NCBI GenBank assembly: GCA_029213005.1
Contig: JARGPI010000031.1
Location: 1 to 64,000, forward strand
Direction: 5' to 3'
Origin: Verrucomicrobiales bacterium
Lineage (GTDB): Bacteria > Verrucomicrobiota > Verrucomicrobiia > Verrucomicrobiales > DEV007
Length of the DNA stretch: 64,000 bases
The notes below the pieces were generated by a model, which saw only the letters and a list, made by a program, of their open reading frames with translations, ran no database searches and was not told the DNA's origin. This document shows, piece by piece, positions 8,048 through 16,122 of this stretch. The stretch's first letter is position 1, and every line of letters starts with the position of its first letter. Position numbers and translations under genes: made by a program.

Positions 8048-9562
8048 TCATGAGGGCCACTCGCTCGGGATGATTTGACGATATATTGGTTTGCTGGGCC
8101 TCATCATCCGCCAAATTAAAGAGTTCATCAGAGGCCGCTGCTGTTGTTTGATTTGCTGGGCCTGCAAATACCACTCAGGCTCTTCTTTACTTCCACCCTT
8201 CCTGAGGTAGACCCAGTCTCCCTGGCGTATGCCATAGGCCGTTCTGCCGGAATGATAAATCATCTCATACCGGACGACTTCGTTTTTAAGTAATGAAGGA
8301 AGGATATTGAGACTGTCTTCCGCGACGCCTTCTTCCAACTCAAATTCGACAATGTTAGCGGTGGTCGCAAATAAATCCTTTAAACTGATCGTCGCATCAA
8401 CTTCACGACCGCCCGACATGCCTCCCTTTGGCCATGAGGCAATAAAAGGAACCCGGTGCCCGCCTTCCCAGGCATCGCCTTTTATCCCGCGTAGATGAGC
8501 GGTCGACCGGTGCTCGTGAGACTGGATCAGTTCACGGGTGAGCCCTTCCGGTCCGTTGTCGCTGGAAATAATGATCAGGGTATTTTCGAATTCATCGGAT
8601 GCCTTTATCGCATCAATCACCTGCCCGATCGCTTGATCCGTCTGAATGACCCAATCTCCATAAGAGCCGGCATCGCTTTGCCCTCGAAATTCTTTGAGTG
8701 GAACAACTGGGGTATGAGGTGACGTTAAACTGAAGTAGAGGAAATAGGGGGTGTCGCTTTTGCTTTGCTCCTCAATGTAGTTAACGGCACTCGTCGTGAT
8801 AGCCGGTAGAATCCGATCCAGATCCCAGCCCTCCTCACCAGGGCCTGAGCCATGTAAAAAGCCTCTAACCCCAATAGACTTTAGAGAATTTTTGTCAATC
8901 CAGACCGGGTCACACATCAGTTTGTCATTCTCAATAAACGCATACGGTGGGAAATTGGGACAATCGACACCAAAGTAGTAGTCAAATCCTGCCGTTAAGG
9001 GGCCTTCGGGAATAGGCTGGGTCCAGTCAAACATTTCGTTTTTCGCGATACTTACGCCCCCGCCAATGAGGTCCCTGGATGGCATTTCCCCACCTTTCCA
9101 CGGCCAAATAAAACCCAAATGCCACTTACCAATACAGGCTGTTTGGTATCCTTTCGTCTTCAGCATGTCACCCATAGTGAAGGCTTCTTTTTTAATCGCG
9201 GGAGGAGCCCAGGGATTCAATCGGCCGCTTTTTAACGATCCCCGCCAAGCATAGCGCCCCGTGAGCATCGCATAACGACTGGGACTGCAAATCGCACTCG
9301 GGGAATGCGCATCAGTGGCCCAAACACCTGCTTTTGCGAGAGCATCCATATGGGGTGTTTTTATTTTCGAATCAGGATTCAAAAAAGAAACATCTCCATA
9401 GCCGAGATCGTCGGCGAGGATGACGACTATATTTGGTCGATTGCTCTCTGAGGCAGCGTTCACGTCAACTGACATTCCATATAATAAAAGAACCGCGACA
9501 CCGCAAAACGCTTTGAATCCAATGTTCTGACGGCGCGGCGTAGGTTGTTTTGTATTTTTCAT
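8048..9562 (-). CDS. Arylsulfatase-type sulfatase (formylglycine), C-terminus frameshifted
   Basis: ATG 9562 starts a signal peptide (MKNTKQPTPRRQNIGFKAFC, then a hydrophobic stretch); the frame extends upstream to 9835 without plausible sequence. NIVVILADDLGYGD (about residues 44-57) gives the metal-binding Asp pair, and ICSPSRYAMLTGR holds Cys92, the residue that anaerobic or FGE-type enzymes convert to formylglycine. KWHLG and SSDNGPEG follow in the normal order. The product would remove sulfate esters from a polysaccharide or glycan in the periplasm. The reading frame changes near 8150-8175: the usual C-terminal DELFNLADDEAQQTNIS continues in another frame down to a stop at 8004. The gene is therefore either recently broken, or the sequence has a one-base error. 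Confidence 0.85.
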   Translation of the reverse strand: MKNTKQPTPRRQNIGFKAFCGVAVLLLYGMSVDVNAASESNRPNIVVILADDLGYGDVSFLNPDSKIKTPHMDALAKAGVWATDAHSPSAICSPSRYAMLTGRYAWRGSLKSGRLNPWAPPAIKKEAFTMGDMLKTKGYQTACIGKWHLGFIWPWKGGEMPSRDLIGGGVSIAKNEMFDWTQPIPEGPLTAGFDYYFGVDCPNFPPYAFIENDKLMCDPVWIDKNSLKSIGVRGFLHGSGPGEEGWDLDRILPAITTSAVNYIEEQSKSDTPYFLYFSLTSPHTPVVPLKEFRGQSDAGSYGDWVIQTDQAIGQVIDAIKASDEFENTLIIISSDNGPEGLTRELIQSHEHRSTAHLRGIKGDAWEGGHRVPFIASWPKGGMSGGREVDATISLKDLFATTANIVEFELEEGVAEDSLNILPSLLKNEVVRYEMIYHSGRTAYGIRQGDWVYLRKGGSKEEPEWYLQAQQIKQQQRPLMNSLIWRMMRPSKPIYRQIIPSEWPS

Positions 9563-9609
9563 TACTAAGTGATACTGTGGATGCCCGAGATGGGACCTGA
9601 TGTAATTAA

Positions 9610-9858
9610 TCAATCTTGATAAGCCAGCGAGAGTTTTGTCGGCTCCAGCAGCTTGATATGTCGTCCCGCCAATGAAAGAGACTGATCCTGAGAGCCTCCG
9701 GAATTGGGGAGCAACGTGATGCGCCGTCTTCCCAGGTTCACCAGAAACCCCGCCCGATTTTGAGCTGATAGCTTTCCCGAACCACAGAATAGCTGCCAGG
9801 CGACAGGGAAGACCCTGTGACCGCTCTGGCAGCACTGTATCTGGGGTGTGGAAGGCAT
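9610..9858 (-). pseudogene. Possible remnant of a secreted enzyme C-terminus
   Basis: An 82-codon minus-strand frame upstream of the sulfatase. Its end (RRRITLLPNSGG, then SLAGRHIKLLEPTKLSL) resembles the C-terminal strands of secreted polysaccharide-active enzymes, but no catalytic part is present. The rest of 9563-10095 has no recognisable gene. The call is a guess from composition. Confidence 0.2.
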
Positions 9859-10001
9859 CTTATTGGGTTAGGAAATTCGGGAAAACCCGAATGCCGGGCG
9901 ATTGATCTTCACGGTTCTACACGCAATGAGTCGATCACCTCCGGACAGCGGGGGAAACCGCTGCCTGATTTTGATAGTGACTCTTTTACAAAAGTTCGTC
10001 T

Positions 10002-10019
10002 ATCGGTCGTATGACCGAT
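10002..10019. promoter_or_regulatory. 18-bp palindrome upstream of the sensor kinase
   Basis: ATCGGTC and GACCGAT form a perfect 7-bp inverted repeat with a 4-nt spacer, 76 bp before the kinase GTG. No U-run follows, so an operator is more likely than a terminator. A TATAAA box lies at 10081-10086. Confidence 0.35.
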
Positions 10020-10095
10020 GCCCGATGCCTGAATCGCGAAACAATTGAGACTCGGAATGCTGGTTACCTGCGTTAATCTGATATAAAATCCCGCC

Positions 10096-12078
10096 GTGCC
10101 ACACACCTTACCAGTTCTGATTGCCTTTCTGATGACGGGATTACTTCCGGCGCAGGAGGCTTCTATAACGCCCCGGCATGACGTCGGATCGCTCAGTGAT
10201 CTGAAACTGTTTCAACTTGAGCAGCATTTGGCCGAAATCGATGCCGACCTCAGTCAACTGGCCCAGGCCAGTCTGCGGGGAGGGGTGGGGTCGATCGGTT
10301 ATCGCTCGAGAACGCACGCCGACAGTGCCACCATGGAATGGATCGAAATTGAACTGGAATCCGAAGTGCCGATCGATGAAATCGTGTTGGTGCCGACTTT
10401 ATGGCGCGATTCGGAAAAGGGGTTTCAATCAGACGGTTTCCCGGAATCGTTTCGGGTGTTGGCAAAGAGCGGGGGCAGTCCTGATGGAACGGTGCTTGCG
10501 GCCTACGACGACACAAGCCGTATCCTGCCGAGGATTGCCCCTTTAGTGATACCGGCCGACGGGATCTCCGCTTCGCACATCCGGATCGAAGCCACCCGGC
10601 TTTCCCCGAGAGCTTTTGATAAAAACTTCATTTTTCAGCTTTCGGAACTTCTCGTTTTTTCCGGCGAAAAAAACATCGCTCTGCGCCGTCCCGTCAACTG
10701 CCCGGCTCCCCCCAAACACACCCGACCGGACATTCCCTGGGATAAGCAGTTTCTGGTGGATGGCCATACGCCTTATTTGATGGATGCCGCCACTGGTGAA
10801 AAAAGTCTGCCTTTTCTAAACCATCCTACGGCACCTTCCGTACTTACGGTGGATTTGGAAGCCAGTCTGCCCGTGTCAGGCATCCATCTTCATGCGGTGG
10901 ATCAGAGCGACACGGTTCCCCAGGCCTACGCCGGTAACTATGGAATTCCCCGCCATCTCAAGATCGTGGGCGCAAATATTGCCGATTTTTCAGATGCGGT
11001 GACCTTGCTCGAAACCCGAATTGAGAGCATAAACGATACCGGCCCCATTATGATGTGGAATGTCCCTGAGGCCCGCTGTCGCTATGTTCGGCTGACCGAA
11101 GCGAATCCTGCGGAGAGTTTCCGGATTGGGTTTGCGGAAATTGAGCTTTTATCAGAGCATCAAAACGTCGCTCTGGGAAAATCGACAAGCAACCCGGGCG
11201 CGAGAATCCCTTATCGACCTCTCGACACCCTGACCGATGGCCGCAATCTCTACGGAAATATTCTGCCGATCAGAATTTGGATGAACCAACTCGCCCGGCG
11301 TCACGATCTGGAAACGGAACGTCCGCGAGTCATGCAGGAACTGGCCCTCCGTTATGAGCGTCAGAAAAAAAACCTTCGGCGGATGAGCTGGTTGGCTGCC
11401 CTGCTGGTCGCGGGCAGTGTCATTATTATATTGGCGCAGCAGATCATCCGGCGACGGGCGATTGTTCAAACTCGCGAACGAATCGCGGCCAATTTGCATG
11501 ACGAGTTGGGAGCGAATCTCCACGCCATCGGGTTGCTCGGCGATTTCGCCAAAAAAATTGTGGAGCGAAAAAACGCGACGGACGAGTGGGGCGATCTCAC
11601 TGAGGTGATTGATGAGGTGCGCGTCCTCACTGAAGAAACCGGTGAAACGGCCCGTTACTGCACCAACATGCTCGAGACTAAAGAAATTCACGCAAATCTT
11701 GTTGAGGAAATGAAGCGGACGGCTGACCGCCTGCTCTCCGATCTGGAGTATGAGACCTCTTTCCCCGATCCGAAAAGTCTACAACATTTGAAACCGCGGA
11801 GACGGATTGATTTGTATCTTTTTTATAAGGAGTGTCTAACCAATATTCTGCGGCACTCCAATGCCACTCGCGTCTCCACAGAGTTGACGGCTACGGAAAG
11901 GGGCGTCAATCTGATCATAACTGACAATGGTTCCGGCCTTTCCGGGCATGAGGTTCCCGCATCTCTGCGCAGGCGGGCCCGATTGCTCGGAGGAAATGTT
12001 GCGGTGGAGAACCTCGCAGGCGGGGGGACCCAAATTACGATGCGGCTCCGCCCCCGAAAGTTTCTATGGCTCAACTGA
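10096..12078 (+). CDS. Sensor histidine kinase (HisKA_3 type) with discoidin-like sensor region
   Basis: A 660-residue membrane kinase with a GTG start and a signal peptide (VLIAFLMTGLLPAQ). Residues about 30-400 contain two beta-rich segments resembling F5/8-type (discoidin) carbohydrate-binding domains, each closing with a FQLSELLVF- or GFAEIELLS-type strand. A membrane segment spans about 431-451 (WLAALLVAGSVIIILA). The dimerisation helix ANLHDELGANLHAIGLL carries the phosphoacceptor His468. The ATPase domain shows the N-box YKECLTNILRHSNA, G1 ITDNGSGL and a GGGTQITMRL end, as in NarX- or DesK-type kinases. The LuxR-type regulator gene overlaps its 3' end region and is its evident partner. 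The periplasmic part probably senses a glycan; this is inferred from fold only. Confidence 0.85.
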   Translation: MPHTLPVLIAFLMTGLLPAQEASITPRHDVGSLSDLKLFQLEQHLAEIDADLSQLAQASLRGGVGSIGYRSRTHADSATMEWIEIELESEVPIDEIVLVPTLWRDSEKGFQSDGFPESFRVLAKSGGSPDGTVLAAYDDTSRILPRIAPLVIPADGISASHIRIEATRLSPRAFDKNFIFQLSELLVFSGEKNIALRRPVNCPAPPKHTRPDIPWDKQFLVDGHTPYLMDAATGEKSLPFLNHPTAPSVLTVDLEASLPVSGIHLHAVDQSDTVPQAYAGNYGIPRHLKIVGANIADFSDAVTLLETRIESINDTGPIMMWNVPEARCRYVRLTEANPAESFRIGFAEIELLSEHQNVALGKSTSNPGARIPYRPLDTLTDGRNLYGNILPIRIWMNQLARRHDLETERPRVMQELALRYERQKKNLRRMSWLAALLVAGSVIIILAQQIIRRRAIVQTRERIAANLHDELGANLHAIGLLGDFAKKIVERKNATDEWGDLTEVIDEVRVLTEETGETARYCTNMLETKEIHANLVEEMKRTADRLLSDLEYETSFPDPKSLQHLKPRRRIDLYLFYKECLTNILRHSNATRVSTELTATERGVNLIITDNGSGLSGHEVPASLRRRARLLGGNVAVENLAGGGTQITMRLRPRKFLWLN

Positions 12079-12086
12079 AGCAAGCG

Positions 12087-12767
12087 ATGAAAGAGCAAAT
12101 AAATATCATGTTGATCGAGGATAGTCCCGCCTTTCGAAAGGTGATCGACAGAACGCTGGGCGGTGAGCCAGATATTTTACTCATCAGTCAGTTTGGCACG
12201 GCGGAGATCGCTCTGCGAAGTCTGCAGGATCCATCGGCCCCCGCTTTCCCCGATCTCATTTTGCTCGATTTGAATCTTCCGGGCATGAGCGGTCTGGATG
12301 CCATTCCCTGGATAACGGAGTATGCTCCGACGGCCAAAATCCTCATTTTGACTCAATCCAATCAGGAAGCTGACATCCTGCAGGCAATTTCCCGGGGAGC
12401 ATCCGGCTATCTGCTGAAAAGCAACACGCTGGATCAACTCACCGAGGGGATTCGCACTGTTATGAACGGCGGAGCTTCACTCGACCCCAGTGTCGCCCAA
12501 TACTTGATCAGCAATTTGCAGCAAAAGCAGAAAAAGCCGCCGGTCGGGATGGATCTGCCCTCGCTCACTCAACGTGAAATGGAAGTCCTCCTTTTGATTA
12601 GCGAAGGCCTGCAAAAAAAAGAAGTGGGAGACCGATTGAAAATCAGCACGAGAACGGTGGCGGCTCACGTCGAGAAAATCTACGATAAACTCTGTGTGCA
12701 AAATGCCGCTGCCGCCGTCAACCGGGCTCATCACCTGGGGCTCATCCCGCCGGATGATCAGAAGTAG
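12087..12767 (+). CDS. NarL/LuxR-family response regulator
   Basis: ATG 12087 lies 9 bp after the kinase stop (an in-frame ATG at 12066 overlaps the kinase). The receiver domain (residues about 5-120) is canonical: acidic pair in MLIEDS, phosphoacceptor Asp in LILLDLNLPGMSG, Thr in ILTQS and Lys in YLLKSN. A LuxR helix-turn-helix follows (LTQREMEVLLLISEGLQKKE, then STRTVAAHVEKIYDKL). Position and family make it the target of the upstream HisKA_3 kinase. It would bind DNA as a phosphorylated dimer; its target genes are unknown, with the adjacent GspF-like gene a candidate. Confidence 0.9.
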   Translation: MKEQINIMLIEDSPAFRKVIDRTLGGEPDILLISQFGTAEIALRSLQDPSAPAFPDLILLDLNLPGMSGLDAIPWITEYAPTAKILILTQSNQEADILQAISRGASGYLLKSNTLDQLTEGIRTVMNGGASLDPSVAQYLISNLQQKQKKPPVGMDLPSLTQREMEVLLLISEGLQKKEVGDRLKISTRTVAAHVEKIYDKLCVQNAAAAVNRAHHLGLIPPDDQK

Positions 12768-12883
12768 CGCCTCTCACAGATAACTTCTAAAAGAGGGCCG
12801 TAACTAATTTTTGGTCCCGGTGACAAAATATTATCCCTTTTAGTGACCTTGTTTTGTCAGGCGAACGATGGAAGTTTCCCGCC

Positions 12884-13897
12884 ATGTCGCCTTCTGAAAA
12901 AAGTCATATTTTCCGAAATCTTGCTAAGTACGTCCGGACGGGAATGGGCATTGAGAAGGCTTGCGAGTCGATGCTGGCGCAACCGGGAGTTAAAGCGTCC
13001 GAGAGACAGATTTACGATTCGATTGAGAAGGGCGTCACCTCGGGGCTGACGATCGCGGAGGCCATGTCCCGCTCGTCGAAACTCGATGCTCTCGATTTTC
13101 AAATGCTCGATGCTTCCGAGCGGGGCGGACAGCTGGATGCGGGTCTCAATCATCTCGCCAACTACTACCAGCGGCTCGACCGTACCCGGAAACGGGTTCG
13201 AAAAGGGCTTGTCTATCCCATTCTTCTTTTTCATTTCGCTTTGATTGTCACCACATTCGTTGGAGCGATGTTTTCGAGACTGAACCCGGCTCTCGAAGAA
13301 AAGCCGCTGATGCAGGCCGTTTGGGAAACGGGGCGCTGGGTGATTTTTGTCTATCTCGCACTTCTGATCGTCGGGATCCTCCTCTTTGTGCTTCGCAGGA
13401 AAGCCGCAAATTCGGCCGCTGCGGATCGATTGCTGAATCAGGTTCCAATCCTGGGAAAAACCCGCCGCTTCGCAGCGCTGGAACGGTTCACCAGCGTCTT
13501 TGAAATCTTTCTCCTCGCCGGAATGAGAATGGACCAATCGTTAAAAGGGGCCAGTGACGCCTCGAACAGCGGCTTGATCCGCAAGGCCGCCAGGACAGGC
13601 GTGCCCACGGTCAAAAATGGCGAGAAACTTGCCGTAGCTTTCTTCGATAACCCGGCTGCTTTTCCCAATGAATTGGCCCGAGGAGTCGCGTCCGCCGAGG
13701 AAGCGGGGATGCTGGATAAAGAGTTCGAACGCTGGAAACAATTCTACGCCGATTCGCTTTCCGATGCGATGGATCAACTCGCGGAATGGGTGCCCAAAGT
13801 GGTCTATTTCACCACCTTGTTCATTGTTGCAGCAATGATTATTCGGGCAGGAATGGCTTACCGGGATCTGCTCAATGGATTTCTCGACTCCTTCTAA
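12884..13897 (+). CDS. Type II secretion/type IV pilus inner-membrane protein, GspF/PilC family
   Basis: I choose ATG 12884; TTG 12854 would extend it by 10 residues. The 337-residue protein has the GspF layout: a cytoplasmic helical T2SSF domain (SHIFRNLAKYVRTGMGIEKA, then LDASERGGQLDAGLNHLANY), a membrane segment pair around VYPILLFHFALIVTTFVGAMF and WVIFVYLALLIVGILLFVL, a second T2SSF domain (FTSVFEIFLLAGMRMDQSL, GVASAEEAGMLDKEFERW) and a C-terminal membrane segment (VVYFTTLFIVAAMIIRAG). No GspE ATPase, secretin or pseudopilin gene lies nearby, so it is an orphan or serves machinery encoded elsewhere. Confidence 0.85.
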   Translation: MSPSEKSHIFRNLAKYVRTGMGIEKACESMLAQPGVKASERQIYDSIEKGVTSGLTIAEAMSRSSKLDALDFQMLDASERGGQLDAGLNHLANYYQRLDRTRKRVRKGLVYPILLFHFALIVTTFVGAMFSRLNPALEEKPLMQAVWETGRWVIFVYLALLIVGILLFVLRRKAANSAAADRLLNQVPILGKTRRFAALERFTSVFEIFLLAGMRMDQSLKGASDASNSGLIRKAARTGVPTVKNGEKLAVAFFDNPAAFPNELARGVASAEEAGMLDKEFERWKQFYADSLSDAMDQLAEWVPKVVYFTTLFIVAAMIIRAGMAYRDLLNGFLDSF

Positions 13898-13954
13898 ATA
13901 TTATTTAATAATAATAAATTTACTATTTCTATAATTATAATATATTAAGGGGAT
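13898..13954 (+). promoter_or_regulatory. AT-only intergenic stretch, likely promoter
   Basis: Nearly pure A/T from about 13898 to 13950, with several TATAAT-like hexamers (for example ATAATTATAATAT near 13930-13942), ending in an AGGGG 5 bp before ATG 13955 that can serve as a Shine-Dalgarno. This is one of the few good ribosome sites in the window. The exact start point cannot be assigned. Confidence 0.4.
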
Positions 13955-14434
13955 ATGGAAAATTCCGCTCCACCAACAACTTTTAAAGCAGGTACAAATG
14001 ACAATCTCGATGCGGTGCGCGACTTGTTATTTGGTTCTCCACAACCGGCAGCAGTCGATCGATTAAAGGAGATTCAGCCTGTTTTTGAGGAAGCGGAAGC
14101 TCCGGCAGGACTTGAAAGTCTAAATGAGTTGGAGGCACGATTGAACAGCCTGGAAAGCTGTCTCAAGACGGAAGCGGACACCCGAATCAAAAAAGAGGAA
14201 GGATTCCGGAAAACGCTGGATCAGAAAGAAGCGCTGCTCAGTGAGCGACTGACTGCTCTGGAGAATCGCCTTCGAGCAGTTGAAGCAAAATTTACCGCAG
14301 CGATGCAAAAGCAGTCCAATGAGCAAAATCACTCGCTGAGTCGGAATGATGTAGCTGCTCTTTTGATTGATCTGGGCTCGAGCATGAAAACCGCTCGTGA
14401 AGAAGAGGGCAACCAGTCAGCCCCGACCAAATAG
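13955..14434 (+). CDS. Coiled-coil protein with LRxLLFG-type N-terminus, partner of the following OmpA-like protein
   Basis: A 159-residue soluble protein with a strong Shine-Dalgarno (AGGGG). Residues about 20-30 read DAVRDLLFGSPQP, like the short conserved LRxLLFGPE segment at the start of cyanobacterial OmpA/MotB-like proteins. Residues about 50-125 form a heptad-rich coiled coil (ELEARLNSLESCLKTEADTR onward), and the tail is polar. The next gene, 39 bp downstream, matches the remaining part of the same cyanobacterial architecture, so the two appear to be a split version that works together at the inner membrane. This split-gene reading is my inference; no biochemical role is known to me. 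Confidence 0.65.
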   Translation: MENSAPPTTFKAGTNDNLDAVRDLLFGSPQPAAVDRLKEIQPVFEEAEAPAGLESLNELEARLNSLESCLKTEADTRIKKEEGFRKTLDQKEALLSERLTALENRLRAVEAKFTAAMQKQSNEQNHSLSRNDVAALLIDLGSSMKTAREEEGNQSAPTK

Positions 14435-14473
14435 ATCCCACGCCGATAAACAGGCGGTAAACGGGAGCTGAAA

Positions 14474-16108
14474 ATGAAACACGGTAGGTCAGCCAGCTTT
14501 TCTTCTGCAGATTTCGAAGCGGATCAGGAAAAGCTGGAGGGGGGCAACCGTGCCCGGGAGGAAGCGTCTCATCGGCCCCATCACAAATTTGGCGCCATAC
14601 CCGAACCAATCCGATATCCGGATCAATTGAGTGCTATTCTGGGAGCGGCGATTCTGATCTGGATCAAAGAAAGATTTCACTCCCTGATTACCCATCTCGA
14701 TAATCAACTCCGGCGGATATCACCACTTAGGTGGATCCGATTGAAAAAGGACGGAGATAGCTCCATGTCTCAAATTTCCCACTACCGGGTGGAAAATCTG
14801 GTGTTGCTGGAGGCTATGACCGGGTCGGTTGTGCAGCGGGCTACGGGAAGAGGCGGTAACGCGGAGATTCCGACGGCTTTGTTGGCAAAAATTCAAAATC
14901 ACGTGGTTGAATCGTCTGGATCTACCGGCTTTCACTATCAAGATAAACAGGTTCAGATTGAGCGCCGGGGAAAAGTGTATCTGGCCGTCATTTCGATCGG
15001 TATGCCGCCGGCTAGCTATCGGGAATTGATGCGCGCTACGCTGAACACGTTTCATCGGGACTCTGATATGATGTTGCCGATGGCGTTATCCCTGCTGAAT
15101 CCTCTGTTACTCGAGCAGCGAAGGTTGATACCTGAATCAAGATGGCGGGCGTGGCTTTTTCTGGCGGCTCTGGGAGTCCCTGTTCTATACGGGGGATTGG
15201 TTCAGCTTCGCGATCAAATCTATCAGAACCGTGTCGAATCAGTTATCAGTCAGGAACCGGGAGTTGAAGTGGTTGGCTGGCAAAATCATCGCTTTCAGAA
15301 AGATGCGGTTTCGATACTTCGGGACCCATTAGCAAAGCCTTTGTCAGATCTGTTCGAATCAGCCGGGGTCTCTATGGACTGGAGATCGATCAAAGAAATT
15401 CCCTTTGTCGCGATGGAAGAGCCCTTTGTTTCGCGGCGGGAACGCGAAGTAAAGAAACGGGAAGCGGAAATAAACGATCATCACCGGGCGGAGATTGCAG
15501 CTTTGTATAAAAACTTTAATAAATTGTCGTCGGAAGCCGCAAGGAAAGATGACCACATCTCGTTAATCAAAACCGAATTTTACCGTGAATTCCCGATCGG
15601 GAAAACCGCTGATCTGGTTTTTCTGGGTGACGACAAATGGGAGTTGGTCGGGACTTCACCGGAACCGTACTACAGTCGGATTCTGAAGCATCAGAAAGAT
15701 TTAATTATCGGAGGCGGGGAGGTATCGCTGAGCAATTTCCGGAATGATATTCCCGAAGAGTTGAAACGACTCAGAGCCGAGCTGCCTGAGTTGGTTGTCG
15801 CTTATGGGGAGGGTGATCTGGGCCTGACGGCTGAAGGGATCCAAAACCGGACGGCGGTGCTCGAAAAATTGGCCGAAATTGTGCTACTACATCAATCTCA
15901 CGGAATGGCGGCGCCCGAAATTGAACTGCATGCCACCCCGGTTGGTGGCGGGCGGCACAATCATCAAATGTCGATTGCCAGTGCGAGGCTGAGGGCGGAA
16001 GTCGCTGCCATTCGAAAATCTCCCATTGGTGGAGATGTTGTTATCTCAACTTTTATGGACAGTGGGGAAGTCCCCGAAACAACCGGAGTCTACTTTCTCG
16101 CCCGCTAA
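14474..16108 (+). CDS. OmpA/MotB-like membrane protein of the cyanobacterial long type
   Basis: A 544-residue protein. Residues about 30-200 match the conserved cytoplasmic part of cyanobacterial OmpA-like proteins: a PEPIRYPDQLSAILGAAILI helix, ISPLRWIRLKK, then SHYRVENLVLLEAMTGSVVQ, where relatives have YRVEQVFLIHRETGLLL. One membrane segment follows (RAWLFLAALGVPVLYGGLV). The C-terminal part ends in a degenerate OmpA-C-like domain (VAYGEGDLGLTAEGIQNRTA, then SIASARLRAEVAAIRKS) lacking a clean peptidoglycan-binding motif. The upstream coiled-coil gene probably encodes the missing N-terminal part. It would link a cytosolic sensor function to the envelope; the function in cyanobacteria is also poorly known. 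Confidence 0.65.
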   Translation: MKHGRSASFSSADFEADQEKLEGGNRAREEASHRPHHKFGAIPEPIRYPDQLSAILGAAILIWIKERFHSLITHLDNQLRRISPLRWIRLKKDGDSSMSQISHYRVENLVLLEAMTGSVVQRATGRGGNAEIPTALLAKIQNHVVESSGSTGFHYQDKQVQIERRGKVYLAVISIGMPPASYRELMRATLNTFHRDSDMMLPMALSLLNPLLLEQRRLIPESRWRAWLFLAALGVPVLYGGLVQLRDQIYQNRVESVISQEPGVEVVGWQNHRFQKDAVSILRDPLAKPLSDLFESAGVSMDWRSIKEIPFVAMEEPFVSRREREVKKREAEINDHHRAEIAALYKNFNKLSSEAARKDDHISLIKTEFYREFPIGKTADLVFLGDDKWELVGTSPEPYYSRILKHQKDLIIGGGEVSLSNFRNDIPEELKRLRAELPELVVAYGEGDLGLTAEGIQNRTAVLEKLAEIVLLHQSHGMAAPEIELHATPVGGGRHNHQMSIASARLRAEVAAIRKSPIGGDVVISTFMDSGEVPETTGVYFLAR

Positions 16109-16122
16109 ACTAACGAACCGCA

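Noticed and set aside
12857..13537. Long minus-strand frame (226 codons)
   Set aside because: Complementary shadow of the GspF-like gene, which has clear family motifs.
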